Shown: positions 16,732 to 26,379, counted from the first letter of the stretch. The stretch: 64,000 nt of DNA from Labilibaculum euxinicum (GCF_009795715.1 NZ_WTCR01000017.1:1-64000), one strand, 5' to 3'. Translations and numbers: made by a program. Notes: generated from the sequence alone by a model not told the origin.

Positions 16732-16939
16732 ATCAAAAGAGTAATAATATTGATTGTACTTTTAAAATAGTATTGGGAAAATTTATAATATTGATCCATA
16801 GGAACAAAACCTCATGCACAAAGAATAACAATTAAACTGAACACCACCAAAACAGTACATGTAAGCTCACAATTCCAAATAAATATTAATTTTATAAGCC
16901 ACTAAAAATACTTATTTTTAATTGAATATAAACTTCCCT

Positions 16940-17797
16940 ATGAATATCGATCAATATAAAATCTCAAAAAAAATAAGCTTAGCACAAACAGACACGTTCA
17001 AAGAAATTGAAGGTGCTAAAGAAAAGCTAAAACACATCCGCAGAAAAATCAGCGAATTGCAGGACACTATGTATGCGCATGGAAAATACAATATGCTTAT
17101 TTGCCTGCAGGGAATGGACACATCCGGAAAGGATAGTTTGGTGAGAGAAGTGTTTAAAGATGTAAACGCCAGAGGTGTTGTGGTACATAGTTTTAAAGCT
17201 CCTACTTCTGCAGAATTAAAACATGATTTTTTATGGCGGCATTACATTGCGTTGCCGCAAAGGGGCAAAATTTGTGTTTTTAACCGCACCCATTACGAAA
17301 ATGTTTTGGTTACACGGGTACACCCGGAATATATTTTGGGTGAAAACATTCCTTCGGTGACCAGTCTTAACGATTTGGACGATGCCTTTTATCACAAGCG
17401 CATGGAACGGATAATAAATTTTGAAGAGCACATTGCCGAGAGTGGTACCATTATTTTAAAATTCTTTTTACACCTCTCAAAAGACGAACAGAAAAAGAGA
17501 TTGTTTCGAAGACTTCGCCGAAAAGAAAAAAACTGGAAGTTTTCCAAAGATGATTTAAAAGAACGAAAATCGTGGAGTGCTTATCAGGAATGTTACGAAG
17601 ATGCTATTAATCGTACATCGAAAGACTTTGCTCCCTGGTACGTTGTTCCTGCAGACGATAAAGCAACTGCCAGATTGATTGTAGCTGAAACAATACTTCA
17701 AAACCTGCAATCTTACAAAGACATGGTGGAACCAAGCCTCGACGAAGAAACTTTATCTCATTTAGATGAATTTAAAAAGCAACTCAAAAACGATTAA
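16940..17797 (+). CDS. ppk2: PPK2-family polyphosphate:nucleotide phosphotransferase
   Basis: A 285-residue enzyme that transfers phosphate between polyphosphate and nucleotides in the cytoplasm. It has a Walker A motif in QGMDTSGKDS, the conserved FNRTHYENVLVTRVHP segment (Walker B/lid region), and RRKEKNWKFSKDDLKER followed by WYVVPADDK. One-domain length and motifs fit the short PPK2 group; whether AMP or ADP is preferred cannot be read from the sequence. ATG at 16940 is preferred; a TTG at 16922 would add six residues. Transcribed alone. Confidence 0.9.
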   Translation: MNIDQYKISKKISLAQTDTFKEIEGAKEKLKHIRRKISELQDTMYAHGKYNMLICLQGMDTSGKDSLVREVFKDVNARGVVVHSFKAPTSAELKHDFLWRHYIALPQRGKICVFNRTHYENVLVTRVHPEYILGENIPSVTSLNDLDDAFYHKRMERIINFEEHIAESGTIILKFFLHLSKDEQKKRLFRRLRRKEKNWKFSKDDLKERKSWSAYQECYEDAINRTSKDFAPWYVVPADDKATARLIVAETILQNLQSYKDMVEPSLDEETLSHLDEFKKQLKND

Positions 17798-18116
17798 TAA
17801 GCCGAATTCGCTTACTACCTCTTTGAACAATCTAAACTCTTCTATTTTTATTTAGTTCATTAATCTAAAAAGTAATTAGTAACCGGTACTTAGTAGTCAG
17901 TTAACTAAAAACTGAAGTCATGTCAAACCTAATGATTGATTTAAGTGATATGAGTTCGAAGCTCCTGGCAGCGTTAACTCCATCAGATATCCAACTCGGT
18001 CGGATTAACAAATCACCTGAAATTTGAGTCTTATTTGATTTGCATAATTCGATTTCTATGCAGACCTTTGCCTTTCTAAATATGCAAAACAATCAGGTTG
18101 TTGCGAACACAAAATT
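17798..18116. other. Intergenic region, no gene seen
   Basis: About 320 bp between ppk2 and map. Apart from a weak promoter candidate at its right end, I see no coding frame, repeat or stable hairpin. Confidence 0.5.
18039..18070 (+). promoter_or_regulatory. Possible promoter of map
   Basis: TTTG at 18039-18042, 20 bases, then GACCTTTG at 18063-18070. It approximates the Bacteroidota pattern (the first T of TAnnTTTG is missing). The start codon lies 46 bases downstream. Confidence 0.3.
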
Positions 18117-18896
18117 ATGAGTAAAATTATTATTAAAACTCCGGAGCAAATTGAGGGGATTCGAAAAAGTGCTCAGCTAGCCGGAAATACTCTAAAATAT
18201 ATTAGCGATTTCGTTAAAGAAGGAGTTAGCACAGAATACTTAAATCAGTTGATTGAAGACTACATTCGAAACAATGGTGCAATACCAGCTCCGTTGAATT
18301 ATCATGGTTTTCCAAAATCATGTTGTATTTCTTTAAATGATGTGATCTGCCACGGTATTCCGGATGAAAAAACCATTCTTAAAAATGGTGATATTTTGAA
18401 TATTGATGTAACTACAATTCTGGATGGTTACTATGGTGATACCAGTACCATGTTTACAATTGGTGAGGTTTCGCAGGAAGCAGCAAAATTAGTTGAAGAT
18501 ACCGAACATGCTTTGTATTTGGGAATTGAGCAAGTGAAACCGGGCAACTACTTTGGCAATATCGGATTTATGATCGGAAGATTTGCGAAAGGAAAAAAAT
18601 ATAGTGTTGTTTACGAATTTTGTGGTCATGGTGTTGGTATCGACTTTCACGAAGCACCTCAGGTTGAGCATATCGCTCCCAAAAATTCCGGACCAAAAAT
18701 GAAAGCAGGCATGATTTTCACCATTGAACCAATGATTAATCTCGGAAAACCAAGAGCCGTTGTTGATGAAAAAGATGGATGGACAGCACGCACGATTGAC
18801 AAGAAATTATCCGCTCAATTTGAACATACCGTTTTAGTAACTGAAGATGGATATGAAATTCTTTCGGATGTTGGAGAATACGATATTTTTAAATAG
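18117..18896 (+). CDS. map: Type I methionine aminopeptidase
   Basis: A 259-residue enzyme that removes the initiator methionine from nascent proteins. The pita-bread fold metal ligands are all visible: two aspartates in NIDVTTILDGYYGDTSTMF, the histidine after CGHGVGIDFHEAPQ, the glutamate in IFTIEPMI, and the glutamate in AQFEHTVLV. Length fits the bacterial type I enzyme without N-terminal extension. It is monocistronic here and followed by a strong terminator at 18966; many Bacteroidota carry map next to ribosomal protein genes, so this could be a second copy. Confidence 0.93.
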   Translation: MSKIIIKTPEQIEGIRKSAQLAGNTLKYISDFVKEGVSTEYLNQLIEDYIRNNGAIPAPLNYHGFPKSCCISLNDVICHGIPDEKTILKNGDILNIDVTTILDGYYGDTSTMFTIGEVSQEAAKLVEDTEHALYLGIEQVKPGNYFGNIGFMIGRFAKGKKYSVVYEFCGHGVGIDFHEAPQVEHIAPKNSGPKMKAGMIFTIEPMINLGKPRAVVDEKDGWTARTIDKKLSAQFEHTVLVTEDGYEILSDVGEYDIFK

Positions 18897-18965
18897 ACTT
18901 TAGAAATGAGACATTAAAGGGCACTTCCAGTAAAATACAATTCTCCTGCTCTACTAAAAAAAACA

Positions 18966-18995
18966 AACCGCTTCCATTTGGAGCGGTTCTTTTTT
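18966..18995 (+). terminator. Rho-independent terminator after map
   Basis: Stem AACCGCTTC/GAGCGGTT with loop CATTTG, followed by CTTTTTT and preceded by an A tract. Confidence 0.85.
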
Positions 18996-19126
18996 GCTTT
19001 TTAAAACGCCGATTTAATTGTAATTTCGATACATTAATTTAAATCAGAAAAACGAAACGTCCGTAAGTAAATAATTATTTGCAAAGGGTAAGTTCCATCT
19101 GACAACTGAATAAAAATTATAAACAG

Positions 19127-19849
19127 ATGAAAAATATTGCTGTTATATTGGCCGGAGGAAGCGGAAAACGTATGGGAGGATCATTACCTAAACAATTCCT
19201 GATTCTTGGAGAGAAACCAATCATTCAGCATTCTATTGAAGCGTTTGAAAATCATCCTCAAACCGACGAAATCTGCATAATTATTCATGCCGATTTTATT
19301 CATGAAGTTGAATGCATTGTGAAAGAGAATAACTTCAAAAAAGTGAGATACATTTTGCCGGGAGGTAAAGAAAGAAGTGATTCAAGTCTCGCCGCTATTC
19401 ATGCCTATCAAGAAGAACAAAATATCAACTTAATCTTTCATGATGCTGTACGCCCCTTTGTTTCCAGCGAAATTATTTCTAATGTAATTCGAGAACTTAA
19501 TGCTGGAAAATCAGTTGCTGTTGCCATAACAACTGTTGATACCATTTTTGAAGTTGACGAGAAAAACAAAATTGTTTCTGTTCCACAAAGAAGTTTTTTA
19601 AGAAGAGCACAAACGCCACAGGCCTTCCCTTACAATGCAATTAAATCAGCTTATGAAATTGCTTTAAAAGATCCTGATTTTGTGGCAACAGATGATTGTG
19701 GTGTTGTATTGAAATATCTACCAAGAGAAGCTATCTACATTGTTGAAGGTGATGAATCCAACATCAAAATTACTTTTGAAGGAGATTTGGTGTTGGGGGA
19801 GCAGATTATGAAAAAAAAAAGGGCAAACTCTTATAAATTTAACCCTTGA
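19127..19849 (+). CDS. IspD/TarI-family cytidylyltransferase
   Basis: A 240-residue nucleotidyltransferase that joins CMP from CTP to a sugar or polyol phosphate. Motifs: LAGGSGKRMG-LPKQF (CTP-binding loop), GGKERSDSS, FHDAVRPF, RAQTPQAFP and EGDESNIKIT. The family includes IspD (methylerythritol phosphate pathway) and TarI (ribitol-5-phosphate). The organism needs an IspD, but the neighbouring gene at 22134 is a CDP-glycerol-type transferase, so a role in making a CDP-polyol for surface polymers is possible. I cannot decide from sequence alone and give no symbol. Convergent with the glycosyltransferase cluster. Confidence 0.8.
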   Translation: MKNIAVILAGGSGKRMGGSLPKQFLILGEKPIIQHSIEAFENHPQTDEICIIIHADFIHEVECIVKENNFKKVRYILPGGKERSDSSLAAIHAYQEEQNINLIFHDAVRPFVSSEIISNVIRELNAGKSVAVAITTVDTIFEVDEKNKIVSVPQRSFLRRAQTPQAFPYNAIKSAYEIALKDPDFVATDDCGVVLKYLPREAIYIVEGDESNIKITFEGDLVLGEQIMKKKRANSYKFNP

Positions 19850-19882
19850 AATATCACTTATACTTTACTACGTTATACTCAA

Positions 19883-20677
19883 CTACAAATACTTATCTAT
19901 TCCATTAACACAGAATGCAATATCACCATCAACACAATCATAATACATCCTTTTATTCTTTTCAGAACTTGCCCTGTCACTCTTAGGGTGATATAAATGA
20001 TATTCAACAGCCATAAACAATAAGGTTGTTTTTCTTACACCTGAGTTCATTAATCGCTCTACCATTTCTATGTCCTCATAACCCCATCCTGTAAAATCTT
20101 CATTGTAGCCATTTATTTTTACAATATCTTCTTTCCAATAAGCAAAATTACAACCTAAAGACCCTTTTCTTGAGGTATCACTCCTTTTGTTGCGATACAG
20201 CAGAGATAGTTTTGGAATTCTGAAGAATCTCTTTCTCTTTTTAATATCTATCAGATTCAAATTATTACTCGATGGATTATCAAGTAATCTCATCGTTCTT
20301 TTTTTACGTACAAAGCTTCTATTACCACAAATTAATTGTCTTGAGCTTGCTACAGATATATGATCCTCAATAAATCTGGGATGAATCATTATATCCCCAT
20401 CTATTTGAATTATATAATCAGAACTAACTTGAGCAATGGTCTTATTTAAAATTTTACATTTCTGAAAACCATTGTCTTCATGCCAGATGTGTTTTACATT
20501 ACATTGAAACATGGATCTATACTGATCAATAACCTGCTTTGTTTCTTCTTTCGAGCCATCATCTCCTACAACAATCTCGTTAGGCATCACAGTCTGTTTT
20601 AAAATACTGCGAAAAACTAAATCTAAAAACTTAGGATTATTATAGGTGGTAATTAGTAACGTAACTGTAAATTCCAT
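19883..20677 (-). CDS. Family 2 glycosyltransferase with galactosyltransferase-type C-terminus
   Basis: A 264-residue GT-A enzyme. The N-terminal GT2 fold begins VTLLITTYNNPKFLD, with GDDGS and the metal-binding DGDI (DxD). The second half carries the GWGYEDIEMVERL motif of the glycosyltransferase family 7 C-terminal domain, followed by a histidine-containing EYHLYHPKSD. It probably adds one sugar in a surface glycan. Last gene of a minus-strand cluster with the GT4 enzyme 25 bp upstream. Confidence 0.85.
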   Translation of the reverse strand: MEFTVTLLITTYNNPKFLDLVFRSILKQTVMPNEIVVGDDGSKEETKQVIDQYRSMFQCNVKHIWHEDNGFQKCKILNKTIAQVSSDYIIQIDGDIMIHPRFIEDHISVASSRQLICGNRSFVRKKRTMRLLDNPSSNNLNLIDIKKRKRFFRIPKLSLLYRNKRSDTSRKGSLGCNFAYWKEDIVKINGYNEDFTGWGYEDIEMVERLMNSGVRKTTLLFMAVEYHLYHPKSDRASSEKNKRMYYDCVDGDIAFCVNGIDKYL

Positions 20678-20701
20678 ATGCTTCCTTGAAAATCTATTTA
20701 T

Positions 20702-21661
20702 TTAATCATCCATTGAGTAATGCCTTATATCAACACTCTCTTGATGTATTGGTATACTCATGTTTATAGTATGACCATTCAATACTTTATCGTACATTTT
20801 CAGATAACCATCACACATTAGCTTAACAGAAAAACTATCGCAAACATATTCATGACAATATTTTGCATTATATTCTTCATAATTTCTCGCTGCATCAATT
20901 AATTTCGAATATGAATTTGATGTTACCCCAACCTCTGAAGGTATTAATTCTGGTAATGAACCATAAGTACTACCAAATACAGGTGCTCCAAAATATAAAC
21001 TTTCTACAATTGCTAAACCAAATGGTTCATGCCAAATTACAGGAAATAGAAGTGCTTTTGACTGATTAATTACCCTGCTTTTTTTCTCTCCTCCAATAAA
21101 TCCTTTATAACGTACCGTTTTAGAAAGAGGTAAGCCTCTCCCTCCAATTACTGCTAATTTTTCATTTAAGGCCTTTGCAATCTTTACACAACCCTTTAAG
21201 TTTTTCTTACTACGGCTCGCTTTCCCTAAAAACAAGAAATGATCCCTTTTCATTTTCCATTTTACAGAACCATATTCATCAAAGTCTAATCCATTATATA
21301 CAAATGCAGAACTTCCATGCCTCTCTGCATGATTTTTAGATATAAATACAGTATTGAGATCGTACTCTTGGCTAGGCTTGCTATTTCCATGTAAAGTCGA
21401 AATATAGGGTATAGACAACTCTTCCTCAATAGGAAAATGAACATGAACCATATCAATGCCTTCAGGTATTTGCTCTCCTATCATCTTATCAGGATCATAA
21501 GTATATACTTTGGCAAAATGACAAGTGGAACCTGACTTTGCTAAAAAGCTTATCTTATGTCCTCTTTTATTTAGTTCTTCTCCTAGCCACCAAACAATAC
21601 GCTCTGTACCTCCATAAAGTAAGGCTGGAATTTTTTGATCACAAACCAATAATATATTCAT
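20702..21661 (-). CDS. Family 4 glycosyltransferase
   Basis: A 319-residue GT-B enzyme. The N-terminus has the nucleotide-sugar-enzyme pattern CDQKIPALLYGGTERIVWWL; the C-terminal domain has FLGKASRSKKNLKG and the donor-binding EPFGLAIVES (E-x7-E). Slightly short for GT4 but complete. It sits directly downstream of a decayed UDP-galactopyranose mutase, so a galactofuranosyl donor is conceivable but unproven. Confidence 0.85.
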   Translation of the reverse strand: MNILLVCDQKIPALLYGGTERIVWWLGEELNKRGHKISFLAKSGSTCHFAKVYTYDPDKMIGEQIPEGIDMVHVHFPIEEELSIPYISTLHGNSKPSQEYDLNTVFISKNHAERHGSSAFVYNGLDFDEYGSVKWKMKRDHFLFLGKASRSKKNLKGCVKIAKALNEKLAVIGGRGLPLSKTVRYKGFIGGEKKSRVINQSKALLFPVIWHEPFGLAIVESLYFGAPVFGSTYGSLPELIPSEVGVTSNSYSKLIDAARNYEEYNAKYCHEYVCDSFSVKLMCDGYLKMYDKVLNGHTINMSIPIHQESVDIRHYSMDD

Positions 21662-21669
21662 GTTATATT

Positions 21670-22120
21670 TTAGATTTTTTTTTCAAGTAATAAGGCTGCT
21701 TCAATAGTATCGTTCATATCGTAATATTTATAGTCAGCTAAACGCCCACCAAAAATATACTTTTCGTATGAAGCTTTCGCCAATTTCTGATATTCTTTCA
21801 GTAATTTATTATTCCTATCATCATTAAATAGGATAGTAAGGCTCATTATCCCTACCAAATTCATGCAGATATTCTTTTGTTACAACAGTTTTATTCTGAG
21901 ACCCAAACTCAAAATTAAAACTTCTATATTCCAGCTTACCTAGTTAACAATCAAGAAATTCATCAATTTTACCAGTATATAATATTTTCTCTCCCAGAAC
22001 ACCAAGTTCTTCTTTGTTCTCAACAAAGTTAATATCAGATCTAACCTCAACACCTTCCAGTACGTCTTCAATTAATTATATTCTCCAATGAGGATTCCTT
22101 GATAAATATTTTCATCTACA
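21670..22120 (-). pseudogene. glf: Decayed UDP-galactopyranose mutase (glf) remnant
   Basis: Only the last third or so of a glf gene is left, and it is broken several times. Reading on the minus strand one sees DENIYQGILIGEYN, LIEDVLEGVEVRSDINF, ILYTGKIDEFLDC, then an in-frame stop (21944-21946), LGKLEYRS, a deletion of roughly 30 residues, EFGSQNKTVVTKEY, NEPYYPI, a one-base frameshift, and DDRNNKLLKEYQ...IFGGRLADYKYYDM. The FAD-binding N-terminal part is absent; the upstream gene ends immediately before. This is clear gene loss within an active glycan cluster. Confidence 0.8.
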
Positions 22121-22133
22121 ATGATCAGGTCTT

Positions 22134-23969
22134 TCAATAAAAAAGTCCTTTAAACTTTGCTTTAATAGCATTCTTCCGCTTAATTTTTGTCTTGTGACTT
22201 TCATCAAATTCAATTAAGAGTCTTACTGCTTCATCTTCATTCATACCATTTATTCTTGCATATTCCCGAGCAACAATTTCCAATTCATCTTCGTTTGCCC
22301 AAATCTGAGAAAAGTTTTGAAGACCTTTTTGATAGCCCATTTCTTCAAATCTCATTCTGTTAATATCGACAATACTAAATTTATATTTAGAATCAGCCAA
22401 TCGGTTTATTAATATATTCCCTCTTGAATAATCCAGATGATGAACACCATTCTTATGTAATTTCTCATAAGTAAAGACTGCAAATTGTCTAAGAATATTT
22501 TCTTTATCTGGAAATTCAAATCCAATTAAATCACGAATTGTAAAATCGTATTTTTGGTGAATACTCACATAAAAACTGCGGTTAAATAATCCATTTTTCA
22601 ACACTTCTACACAAGCAACCGGCTCTGGAGTACTGGTTCCCTTTTTAATCAATTTCATTGCATACAAATAGGAATGTTTGGCTTTTGAACCTCTCAGCCA
22701 TGCATAGGCAATTTTATTAATTAAATGTGGAATTTTAAAAGATTTTACATTAACCAAGAGCCCTCCACAATTAAAAGTTTTGATTGTATTTCGCCCTTCA
22801 TAAATACAAGTCCCCTGTTTTTCAAAAATATATGGCAAATCCTTAACAAAATCTGACAGAAACGAATAATCATTATTTACTTTGCAACGTATTTTTAGTT
22901 CCGAAATCTTCCGTCCCTCTTTTTTGTCAAGTTCAGGCAATAACTCAATAATTTTATTTGCCACACGTTCTCCCGCCCGTCCATCTAATGTTTCAAACAT
23001 TCGTTTATTTGCTACCTCCTGATCAATTTTCTTTTGGTTTATATTTTGGTAGGCATATTCTAACATTTCATCCAATTCGCTAACTTTCTCAATCTGAAAA
23101 CTAATCGATTTAATAATTTCCCGGACTTCAGGAACAGTTCTTTTTACAGACGGGACTTTAAAAGAAACTATTGGTTTGTATAAAGCACTCATTTCTGATA
23201 ATATTGAACTTGTATCTCCAACACAAATATCCGAAATCATGATATACGGCGTAATATCCTGCGACTCAATATAAATGACTTCCGGAGTATTCTTGATCAC
23301 ACTTTTATATTTTTTTGAAGTCCAAACGTGAAGAGTAACCAAAACATTGTATTCATTAGTGAAATTGGATAATTTATTGTACCATTCGTGAACTGCTGAC
23401 ATTTGCGAGCCATCCCAAGTAGCTGAAAACAAAACAGTCTTTTTATTAGGATCAATATTTAATTCCTCCTTCAACTTACCAAGAACCTCTTCAGAGTAAG
23501 TACCATTAAAAGCATCATCCATTTTTGGGAAACCTAAGCCAACCCCAGATGTAATTCCAATCAATCGGGCTTCCTCCACCTCTTTTGAACTGGTAAAATG
23601 AAATTGATTAAACATATTGTGTCCATTTACATTGGCAAAAGGTTTAAAATGATATGCTCCATGCGCAATCCCAATTCTAATAATTTTTGATTCCGGAAAT
23701 AAATAACATGCCTGACGGCACATTATCACTGCCTTGGGAAATACGGGCATCACCCTTGCTTTTATTCCTTTTTCAAGCAATTTCTTTTGTAGGCTGCGAT
23801 TCTTTGCAACGATAGTAATTGGTTTCAGATGTCTTTGTACGTTCTTAAAAATCTCTAAATCCAATTCATTGGCACAATAGAATACAATTTCTGTTCTTCG
23901 CTTTAGTAAATTAAGAAAATTCCAGACTATTTTATAAGGGAATTTTACAACATAATATGTCAAAACCAT
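22134..23969 (-). CDS. CDP-glycerol glycerophosphotransferase-like protein fused to a sugar/lipopolysaccharide kinase-like domain
   Basis: A 611-residue fusion. Residues about 25-345 resemble the TagF/CDP-glycerol glycerophosphotransferase GT-B fold, with GIAHGAYHFKPF (His near 102), FSATWDGS and a DICVGDTSSILSEMSAL donor site. Residues about 380-611 form a protein-kinase-like fold of the Kdo/WaaP-type kinases: catalytic loop HLDYSRGNILI (Asp near 511) and metal-binding IVDINRMRF. It may transfer a polyol phosphate to a surface glycan and phosphorylate a nearby sugar. No membrane segment is evident beyond a hydrophobic N-terminus. Adjacent to Wzi upstream (20 bp) and to a decayed glf downstream. 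Confidence 0.75.
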   Translation of the reverse strand: MVLTYYVVKFPYKIVWNFLNLLKRRTEIVFYCANELDLEIFKNVQRHLKPITIVAKNRSLQKKLLEKGIKARVMPVFPKAVIMCRQACYLFPESKIIRIGIAHGAYHFKPFANVNGHNMFNQFHFTSSKEVEEARLIGITSGVGLGFPKMDDAFNGTYSEEVLGKLKEELNIDPNKKTVLFSATWDGSQMSAVHEWYNKLSNFTNEYNVLVTLHVWTSKKYKSVIKNTPEVIYIESQDITPYIMISDICVGDTSSILSEMSALYKPIVSFKVPSVKRTVPEVREIIKSISFQIEKVSELDEMLEYAYQNINQKKIDQEVANKRMFETLDGRAGERVANKIIELLPELDKKEGRKISELKIRCKVNNDYSFLSDFVKDLPYIFEKQGTCIYEGRNTIKTFNCGGLLVNVKSFKIPHLINKIAYAWLRGSKAKHSYLYAMKLIKKGTSTPEPVACVEVLKNGLFNRSFYVSIHQKYDFTIRDLIGFEFPDKENILRQFAVFTYEKLHKNGVHHLDYSRGNILINRLADSKYKFSIVDINRMRFEEMGYQKGLQNFSQIWANEDELEIVAREYARINGMNEDEAVRLLIEFDESHKTKIKRKNAIKAKFKGLFY

Positions 23970-23989
23970 TCTCTGGTATCATTTAATAG

Positions 23990-25474
23990 TTAATATCTTT
24001 TTCCGGTCAAAATCCCTTTTTTAACCAACTTTATTTGAAAACCAATATTATTGTCTAAATATTTACCGCGATCAATGGCAATACTTGCTAATACTTCAAA
24101 TGGTACTGCTTTCCATCTTGGAAAAATTACCTCCATTAAATAAGATTGCTGAGCAAGACCATCAGGATAGGTATAACTTTTTGAATAGTTTTCTTCCTGA
24201 TTCCCCTGCCCATCATTTACAAGCAATGCCCGTCCATAGTTCTCTGAAAAAGTAAGCAGGGTTTTGTACTTCAATTTCCCTATAAAACCTGTAATTCCTA
24301 AATGATGAGCCACAATAGCATTATTTGTAATGCCATTCACCTCACCATTTGCAAGAGATGGTGTAAACAAAGGCAAACCAATAATTCGTTGATGATTTGT
24401 CCAACCTGATTGAAAAATACCATTAGAGAAGTACCCATCAAACCCAATTACCGGTTCAATTGGATGATTTGGACGAATGCTGTAGCCCCCTTGGTCTTTG
24501 GTATAATAATACTCATAAATAAAGGATGAAATCAATTTTGATTCTTTGAATTTAAGAAAGAAACTCATATTCCAATCCTTCACCTTATTGATATGCTTAA
24601 AATCACCTGACTTATCCTCGTACATATTTTTAAAACTCAACACCGATTCTATTTTCGAAGTCGAATATGAAAACTCAAACATATTTTGTCCGATATGATT
24701 TCCTGATTTGTTGTAACTCTCGTTTATTGATTGATTCCCGTTTTCGTCAACTAACACTTTACCTCCTCTTACGAAAACAGCATCTGCAAACGCATCAAAA
24801 CCTCCTAAACTACCCCATTTAGGAGAGGTTCCTCCCCATTGAGCATAGTGATCCAACCCAATCGTAAATGACAATCCTTCCTTTTTACCAATTCTTAAAA
24901 ACGCATTCTTGTGATGGACATTAGTTTTGTCAACATATCTATCATCCAGCATAATTCCATTAGAAAAACTACCCTTCACCCACAACAAATTATTCGTAAA
25001 TGGAACAGAGATAAAATCTTTTAACTGAAATTTTAATTCCGGATACATTCTGGCATTACCTGAATAAAGCAAATCATTATTAGTTACAGACAAACCATCA
25101 AATTGGACATCCCGATGTTGCATTCCTAAATCAACACTTACTCCATTCCATATTGCTGAAGCGTACAGTTCATCAATAAAAACCTCCGATTCTCCACCTT
25201 GACTTCCTATAATTGATGTCCCATAATTAAATTTCAGTCCTTGTTTATTTACATGTGAATCACTGTAAATTCGCAAATTTACAACACCACTATTTTCATT
25301 TGGTATAATACCATACTTATTACTAACCAACCAAAAAGGCATGGTGCCCTTATCGGAAAACTGGCTCATCACTTGAGCTTCATAAGTTATCTCTCTTTTT
25401 TGACTATAAGAGGAAACAACACCAAGTAACAATATGGAAAGAACAAAAACGTTTTTAAAATATTTAAATATCAT
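23990..25474 (-). CDS. Capsule assembly Wzi family outer-membrane protein
   Basis: A 494-residue protein with a signal peptide (MIFKYFKNVFVLSILLLGVVSSYSQ) and a beta-barrel body. Wzi-family signatures are MPFWLVSNKYGIIPNE, DLGMQHRDVQFDGLS, and FTIGLDHYAQWGGTSPKWGSLG split across the barrel. In enterobacteria Wzi anchors capsule to the outer membrane; in Bacteroidota homologues sit in capsule or exopolysaccharide loci. Overlaps the upstream Nudix gene by 11 bp, so the two are co-transcribed. Confidence 0.85.
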   Translation of the reverse strand: MIFKYFKNVFVLSILLLGVVSSYSQKREITYEAQVMSQFSDKGTMPFWLVSNKYGIIPNENSGVVNLRIYSDSHVNKQGLKFNYGTSIIGSQGGESEVFIDELYASAIWNGVSVDLGMQHRDVQFDGLSVTNNDLLYSGNARMYPELKFQLKDFISVPFTNNLLWVKGSFSNGIMLDDRYVDKTNVHHKNAFLRIGKKEGLSFTIGLDHYAQWGGTSPKWGSLGGFDAFADAVFVRGGKVLVDENGNQSINESYNKSGNHIGQNMFEFSYSTSKIESVLSFKNMYEDKSGDFKHINKVKDWNMSFFLKFKESKLISSFIYEYYYTKDQGGYSIRPNHPIEPVIGFDGYFSNGIFQSGWTNHQRIIGLPLFTPSLANGEVNGITNNAIVAHHLGITGFIGKLKYKTLLTFSENYGRALLVNDGQGNQEENYSKSYTYPDGLAQQSYLMEVIFPRWKAVPFEVLASIAIDRGKYLDNNIGFQIKLVKKGILTGKRY

Positions 25475-26003
25475 GCTTGTATTTTTTTACAAAAGATTTA
25501 ACAATTTCCTTCATTGAAACAGATCCTATTTCCTGATAAGGAATAGATTCTGTCTCATAAAACTTAAATCCAGAAATATCATCATTTGCATCAATTTCTT
25601 TAAAAGATTTTATTTTGCAAATATAGGCCAAATCTAAGGTAAATACAGATAATCCACCAAAAACATATTCGTTTGGATAAGACATAAAATAGGACAATTC
25701 TGCAACTTCTAAATTCAACTCTTCTTTAATTTCACGACAGAGTGCCTGTTCTGCTGTTTCCATTACATCCACAAAGCCTCCTGGTAAATCGAGCATCCCT
25801 TTCTGGGGCTCAACAGCTCGTTTGGCAAGTAACAACTCTCCTTTTTCGTTAACTATTAAAGCAGCGACTGCAGCAGAGGCATTTACATACAAATGAAAAT
25901 GGCAGTTCTCACACAAAAATGAATTATCACTTTTGTAAAGAAACTCTGCTCCACCACATTTGGGACAATATTTAATTACTTTTTGAGGGAATGTTGGACT
26001 CAT
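25464..26003 (-). CDS. Nudix hydrolase with N-terminal zinc ribbon
   Basis: A 179-residue protein. Residues 10-35 form a zinc ribbon (YCPKCGG and LCENCHF). The Nudix box is GGFVDVMETAEQALCREIKE with EL following, matching Gx5Ex7REUxEExGU except at the final Gly. The ribbon-plus-Nudix order is that of NudC-type NAD(H) pyrophosphatases, but the diagnostic downstream SQPWPFPQS-type motif is not seen, so the substrate is uncertain. First gene of the Wzi unit, with a good promoter 24 bp upstream. Confidence 0.85.
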   Translation of the reverse strand: MSPTFPQKVIKYCPKCGGAEFLYKSDNSFLCENCHFHLYVNASAAVAALIVNEKGELLLAKRAVEPQKGMLDLPGGFVDVMETAEQALCREIKEELNLEVAELSYFMSYPNEYVFGGLSVFTLDLAYICKIKSFKEIDANDDISGFKFYETESIPYQEIGSVSMKEIVKSFVKKYKHDI

Positions 26004-26026
26004 CTTCTACTTTTTTTTATGAACAG

Positions 26027-26057
26027 CAAATCTACTGGAATGAAATTTGTTTCACAA
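26027..26057 (-). promoter_or_regulatory. Bacteroidota-type promoter of the Nudix-Wzi unit
   Basis: On the minus strand TTG, 20 bases, then TAGATTTG, an exact match to TTG-N19-21-TAnnTTTG. The ATG of the Nudix gene is 24 bases downstream of the box. Confidence 0.6.
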
Positions 26058-26349
26058 TAATCAAACGACATTTTTAACTGAATATTGGTATTGCATTTAT
26101 TTGGATTGACAAAAAATAAGCCTGTGATTCCTATCTAGCTGTTTGATATTTTGAAAAAGTTATTACTTTTAAAACGAAGCAAATTATTAATGGGACGAGC
26201 CAAACTCGTTTCTATCCTGACACTTTTTGAGGTTTATCTTTTTCATGTTTCATTAAGTCGCTATTACTGATTAAGAAAAGATATTCAGGCCTCCCATTTT
26301 TTTTGCTGTTTAAACAGGAATAAATTTCTAACCCAATTACCATAAGTTC

Positions 26350-26379
26350 AAAAAAGGCAAATTTCAAATGAAATTTGCC
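26350..26379 (-). terminator. Rho-independent terminator after ggt
   Basis: On the minus strand the stem GGCAAATTTCA/TGAAATTTGCC is followed by TTTTTT. The A/T tracts on both sides would let it act on both strands. Confidence 0.8.
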
